Origin: Dictyoglomota bacterium
Lineage (GTDB): Bacteria; Dictyoglomota; Dictyoglomia; Dictyoglomales; Dictyoglomaceae
Reading direction: 5' to 3'
NCBI GenBank assembly: GCA_029776735.1
Contig: JAKOUL010000135.1
Span: 1-19,318, forward strand
Length of the DNA stretch: 19,318 nt
Below the pieces are notes generated by a model. That model was not told where the DNA came from. It saw only the letters and a list, made by a program, of their open reading frames with translations, and made no database searches. A program made the translations under genes and the position numbers. Of this stretch, positions 16,174 to 19,318 are shown piece by piece. Position 1 is the first letter of the stretch. Each line of letters begins with the position of its first letter.

Positions 16174-18158
16174 AATTTTGTCTTTCTCTTTAACTCCTCT
16201 TTAAGATCTTTTATCTGATTCCTTAAATAAGCTGCCCTTTCAAAATCAAGTTCTGCTGCTGCCTCATACATCTCCTTCTCAATCTCTTTTATTACATCTT
16301 CTATCTCATCTATAGAAAGTTTCTTAGACATTGTCTTGTAATCTACCTGATTCTCCTTTACTGCCTCTACAAATTGAAATACTTCCTTTACTGATTTCTT
16401 AATGCTTCTTGGCACAATGCCATTAGCTTTATTATATTCCATTTGAATTTTGCGTCTTCTCTCAGTCTCTTCAATAGCTCTTCTCATAGAATCTGTTATT
16501 GTGTCTGCATACATTATTACCTTTCCATTTACATTTCTTGCTGCTCTTCCCATAACTTGGATAAGAGACCTTTCAGATCTCAAAAAACCTTCCCTATCAG
16601 CATCAAGAATTGCTATCAAAGATACTTCAGGAAGATCAAGACCTTCTCTTAAAAGGTTTATACCTACTAAAACATCAAATTTACCAAGTCTTAAATCCTG
16701 AAGTATACTTGTCCTTTCAAAAGTTTCAATCTCTGAGTGAAGGTATGTTACCTTCACACCTAAATTTGAAAGATACTCTGCTAAATCTTCTGCAGTCCTT
16801 TTTGTAAGAGTGGTAACCAGTGCTCTTTCTCCATGAGATACTATCTCTTTAATCTGAGACACAAGATGTTCTATCTGCCCCTCAGTAGGATGCACTTCTA
16901 TCTCAGGATCTAAGAGCCCTGTAGGTCTTACAAGTTGTTCCACCACTTGTTCTGAAATAGAAAATTCAAACTCTGCTGGTGTTGCAGAGACAAATATTAC
17001 CTGAGGTATTCTCTCCCAAAACTCTTCAAAGAGAAGAGGTCTATTATCATAAGCCGATGGAAGCCTAAAACCATATTCCACAAGACTATCTTTCCTTGCT
17101 CTATCCCCATTATACATAGCTCTAATTTGAGGAATAGTGAGATGAGACTCATCAATAAAGAGCAAAAAATCATCAGGGAAATAATCAAGAAGAGTATAAG
17201 GTGGTTCCCCTGGTTTTCTACCATCTAAATGTCTTGAGTAATTTTCTATTCCTTTGCAATATCCTATCTCTCTTAAAAGCTCTAAATCATACATTGTTCT
17301 TGCTTCAAGTCTTTTTGCCTCTAAAAATTTTCCTTGACCTTTTAACTCTTCCACTCTCTCTTCAAGCTCCTTTTTTATAGATTCCATAGCTCTTTCCAAT
17401 TTCTCAGCAGGAGCCACATAGTGTGTAGCAGGATAGATAAAAACTTCATCCCAGGAATAAACCTTTTTACCACTTACAGGATCAAACTCCACAATCTTTT
17501 CTACGGTATCTCCCCAGTACTCTACTCTGATTGCAGTCTCTCCACCAATAGGAAATATCTCAACCACATCTCCCCTTACTCTAAATTTTCCTCTGGTAAA
17601 TTCATAATCATTTCTTTCATATTGAAGTTTCACGAGTTTTCTAAGAAGTAAATCTCTGGGAAATTCCTCCCCCACACCTATTCTAAAAACCATATTTTCA
17701 TAATCTTCAGGAGAACCAAGCCCATATATACAGGATACACTAGCAACCACTATGACATCTCTTCGTGAGAGAAGAGCACTGGTAGCTCTATGTCTCAGTC
17801 TATCTATGCGATCATTTATATCCGCATCTTTTTCAATATAAGTATCAGTCTGGGGAATATAGGCTTCAGGCTGATAGTAATCATAATAGCTGACAAAATA
17901 CTCCACTGCATTATATGGGAAAAATTCTTTGAATTCACTATAAAGTTGAGCAGCGAGAGTTTTATTTGGGGCTATAACCAGTGTTGGTTTCTGAACATTG
18001 GCAATGATGTTTGCCATGGTAAAGGTCTTACCAGAACCAGTAACTCCTATAAGAGTTTGATATCTTAAACCCTTTTTAACTCCCTCGGTAAGTTTTTCTA
18101 TTGCCTGAGGTTGATCTCCACAAGGCTTAAACTCTGAGACTAATATAAACCCACTCAT
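16170..18158 (-). CDS. uvrB: Excinuclease ABC subunit B
   Basis: 662 residues, normal length. UvrB is the helicase-like factor that verifies damage after UvrA loading and recruits UvrC for incision. Walker A GVTGSGKT is at 38-45, and the damage-probing beta-hairpin region ([20 protein letters not shown]) is at about 91-110. The Walker B equivalent is DESH at 336-339, and helicase motifs [17 protein letters not shown] and QVMGRAARN lie in domain 3. The C-terminal UVR domain (about 620-655, [14 protein letters not shown]) binds UvrC and UvrA. The gene starts 3 nt after coaE with GGAG as ribosome site and ends in an ATGA overlap with uvrA. No uvrC is in the window. Confidence 0.99.
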   Translation of the reverse strand: MSGFILVSEFKPCGDQPQAIEKLTEGVKKGLRYQTLIGVTGSGKTFTMANIIANVQKPTLVIAPNKTLAAQLYSEFKEFFPYNAVEYFVSYYDYYQPEAYIPQTDTYIEKDADINDRIDRLRHRATSALLSRRDVIVVASVSCIYGLGSPEDYENMVFRIGVGEEFPRDLLLRKLVKLQYERNDYEFTRGKFRVRGDVVEIFPIGGETAIRVEYWGDTVEKIVEFDPVSGKKVYSWDEVFIYPATHYVAPAEKLERAMESIKKELEERVEELKGQGKFLEAKRLEARTMYDLELLREIGYCKGIENYSRHLDGRKPGEPPYTLLDYFPDDFLLFIDESHLTIPQIRAMYNGDRARKDSLVEYGFRLPSAYDNRPLLFEEFWERIPQVIFVSATPAEFEFSISEQVVEQLVRPTGLLDPEIEVHPTEGQIEHLVSQIKEIVSHGERALVTTLTKRTAEDLAEYLSNLGVKVTYLHSEIETFERTSILQDLRLGKFDVLVGINLLREGLDLPEVSLIAILDADREGFLRSERSLIQVMGRAARNVNGKVIMYADTITDSMRRAIEETERRRKIQMEYNKANGIVPRSIKKSVKEVFQFVEAVKENQVDYKTMSKKLSIDEIEDVIKEIEKEMYEAAAELDFERAAYLRNQIKDLKEELKRKTKL

Positions 18159-18161
18159 AAC

Positions 18162-18770
18162 TTACTCCAATCTTTTATTATATATCATTCTACGAAGATA
18201 TGAAATTCTATTCATAACCTGATCTTTTGTACTTTCAACATCTCCCACATTATATATGATAAAATCAGCTTTTTTTATTTTCTCTTCCATAGGCATCTGA
18301 GATTTTATTCTAAGAAGAGCCTCCTCTTCTGTTACCTTATCCCTTGAAACTATCCTTTCAATCTGCATTTCCAAAGGAGCATACACTACCCATACTTCAT
18401 CAAACCAATCCTCAACTCCCACCTCAAAAAGCAAAGGTATCTCCACAGCAACAATATCATAAAAATCTATTAATTCTAATCTCCTTTTTATCTCTTGAAG
18501 TACAGGAGGATGAAGAAGAGCATTTAGCTTTTCCCTATCCTCTCTATTAGAAAATATAATCTTTGCAAGCTTTTTTCTATTTAGAATACCATTATCAAAT
18601 ACCTCTTCACCAAATATTTCCTTAATCCTGTTTTGATAAAATTTTTCTTCTAAGAGTTCATGTACTATCTCATCAGCGCTTATTACGGGTACTTTTATCT
18701 CCTCAAGAGTATTTCCCACTAATGTTTTTCCTGTAGCTATACCACCTGTAATTCCTATTTTATAGCTCAT
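18162..18770 (-). CDS. coaE: Dephospho-CoA kinase
   Basis: 202 residues. It catalyses the last step of coenzyme A synthesis, phosphorylating the ribose 3' hydroxyl of dephospho-CoA (EC 2.7.1.24). The P-loop is TGGIATGKT (8-16). The usual DAD motif appears as SAD (31-33) followed by EIVHELL. The LNALLHPPV and VEIPLLFEVG segments match the substrate and lid regions of the family. The ATG overlaps the polA stop (ATGA at 18767-18770), a common polA-coaE arrangement in bacteria, and uvrB follows after 3 nt. Ser in place of the first Asp of DAD is a mild variation. Confidence 0.96.
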   Translation of the reverse strand: MSYKIGITGGIATGKTLVGNTLEEIKVPVISADEIVHELLEEKFYQNRIKEIFGEEVFDNGILNRKKLAKIIFSNREDREKLNALLHPPVLQEIKRRLELIDFYDIVAVEIPLLFEVGVEDWFDEVWVVYAPLEMQIERIVSRDKVTEEEALLRIKSQMPMEEKIKKADFIIYNVGDVESTKDQVMNRISYLRRMIYNKRLE

Positions 18771-19318
18771 TTTAATTCTGAAAGATTTTTACCTATAGAA
18801 ATTTCTACCAAAAGAGGAACTGAAAGTTCCACCACATGCTCCATTTTATCCTTAGCCATTCTTGAGACAAACTCAATCTCATTTTCTGGTACTTCCAATA
18901 CCAATTCATCATGAATCTGAAGAAGAATTTTTGACTTTAAATTCCTATTTTCAATCTCTTTAAAAATCTCTATCATAGCAAGTTTTATAATATCTGCAGA
19001 TGTTCCCTGTATGGGAGCATTAATAGCAATCCTCTCATAAAGACTTCTTATCTGCTTATTTACACTCCTTATCTCTGGTACATATCTTTTTCTACCAAAA
19101 AGTGTCTTTACAAAGCCACTTTCTCGTGCCTCATTTAAAGACTTCTCAATATAAAGCTTTACCTTTGGATAATGCTTAAAGTATGTATCAATAAATTTTT
19201 CAGCCTCTTCAGGCATAAGTCCTGTGGTCTCAGAAAGACCAAAGGCAGAGATTCCATAAATTATACCAAAGTTTACTGCCTTGGCTCGGGATCTTAAAAG
19301 ACTATCCACCTGATCTTC
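18767..19318 (-). CDS. polA: DNA polymerase I, C-terminal part only (start lies beyond the window)
   Basis: The last 183 codons of a family A polymerase. The frame is open to the window edge; an internal GTG at 19309 is not the start, because EDQ lies in frame before it. The O-helix reads LLRSRAKAVNFGIIYGISAFGL, with the Arg and Lys that bind the incoming nucleotide and the Phe that in E. coli Pol I (Phe762) and Taq (Phe667) excludes dideoxynucleotides. Then come RYVPEI, the APIQGTSADIIK region and motif C LLQIHDELVLEVP with its catalytic Asp. It fills gaps after excision repair and removes RNA primers. Proofreading and 5' nuclease domains are outside the window. It is first in the visible repair cluster. 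Confidence 0.98.
   Translation of the reverse strand, partial: EDQVDSLLRSRAKAVNFGIIYGISAFGLSETTGLMPEEAEKFIDTYFKHYPKVKLYIEKSLNEARESGFVKTLFGRKRYVPEIRSVNKQIRSLYERIAINAPIQGTSADIIKLAMIEIFKEIENRNLKSKILLQIHDELVLEVPENEIEFVSRMAKDKMEHVVELSVPLLVEISIGKNLSELK

Noticed and set aside
18767..19309. A short polymerase gene starting at the GTG at 19309
   Set aside because: The frame stays open past this codon to the window edge, and the O-helix begins only a few residues later, so it is an internal Val codon of full-length polA.

Overview
The window is AT-rich and dense with genes. It most likely comes from a Dictyoglomus-like thermophile. The main evidence is the partial GH57 gene at the left edge, whose protein closely follows my memory of Dictyoglomus thermophilum amylase A but with many substitutions, so a sister species such as D. 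turgidum is plausible. Other traits fit: purine-rich coding strands, strong GGAGG ribosome sites, heavy AGA use for Arg, and very short intergenic gaps. The species call is inference from memory, not from a search.

Layout, left to right. (1) 1-2739, minus: a GH57 branching enzyme followed, 4 nt later, by a GH57 amylase/4-alpha-glucanotransferase cut by the window edge; this is an alpha-glucan storage or remodelling pair. (2) 2847-3959, minus: a stand-alone MalK/UgpC-type sugar ABC ATPase, bounded downstream by a perfect GC-armed palindrome. (3) 4083-4356, minus: tRNA-Phe(GAA) and tRNA-Arg(CCT) behind a clear sigma70-type promoter. (4) 4370-8679, minus: an operon of HNH-domain protein, MscS channel, P-type Ca2+ ATPase and membrane-anchored LysM protein, with gene overlaps of 35-38 bp. 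(5) 8703-10082, minus: an undecaprenyl-phosphate sugar-1-phosphate transferase that starts exopolysaccharide or glycan synthesis. (6) 10156-11925, plus: the only rightward genes, a secreted beta-rich (probably outer-membrane barrel) protein and a LolA-like periplasmic protein. They are driven from a divergent promoter whose -10 element coincides with that of the sugar transferase. (7) A 30-bp perfect palindrome at 11932-11961 separates this pair from the convergent block to the right. (8) 11959-19318, minus: a tightly coupled cluster polA(3' part)-coaE-uvrB-uvrA-ogt-ROK kinase with ATGA junctions, putting nucleotide excision repair, repair synthesis and alkyl-damage reversal on one probable transcript.

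Most genes are recognisable housekeeping or central-metabolism functions. I see no insertion sequence, prophage, CRISPR array or rRNA, and no gene-free stretch longer than about 125 bases. The least explained parts are the envelope pair at 10156-11925, the HNH protein leading an ion-homeostasis operon, and the regulatory DNA: the shared -10 promoter, the inverted repeat before the branching enzyme, and the perfect-palindrome terminators. I found no convincing new multi-gene system; the findings are ranked accordingly.
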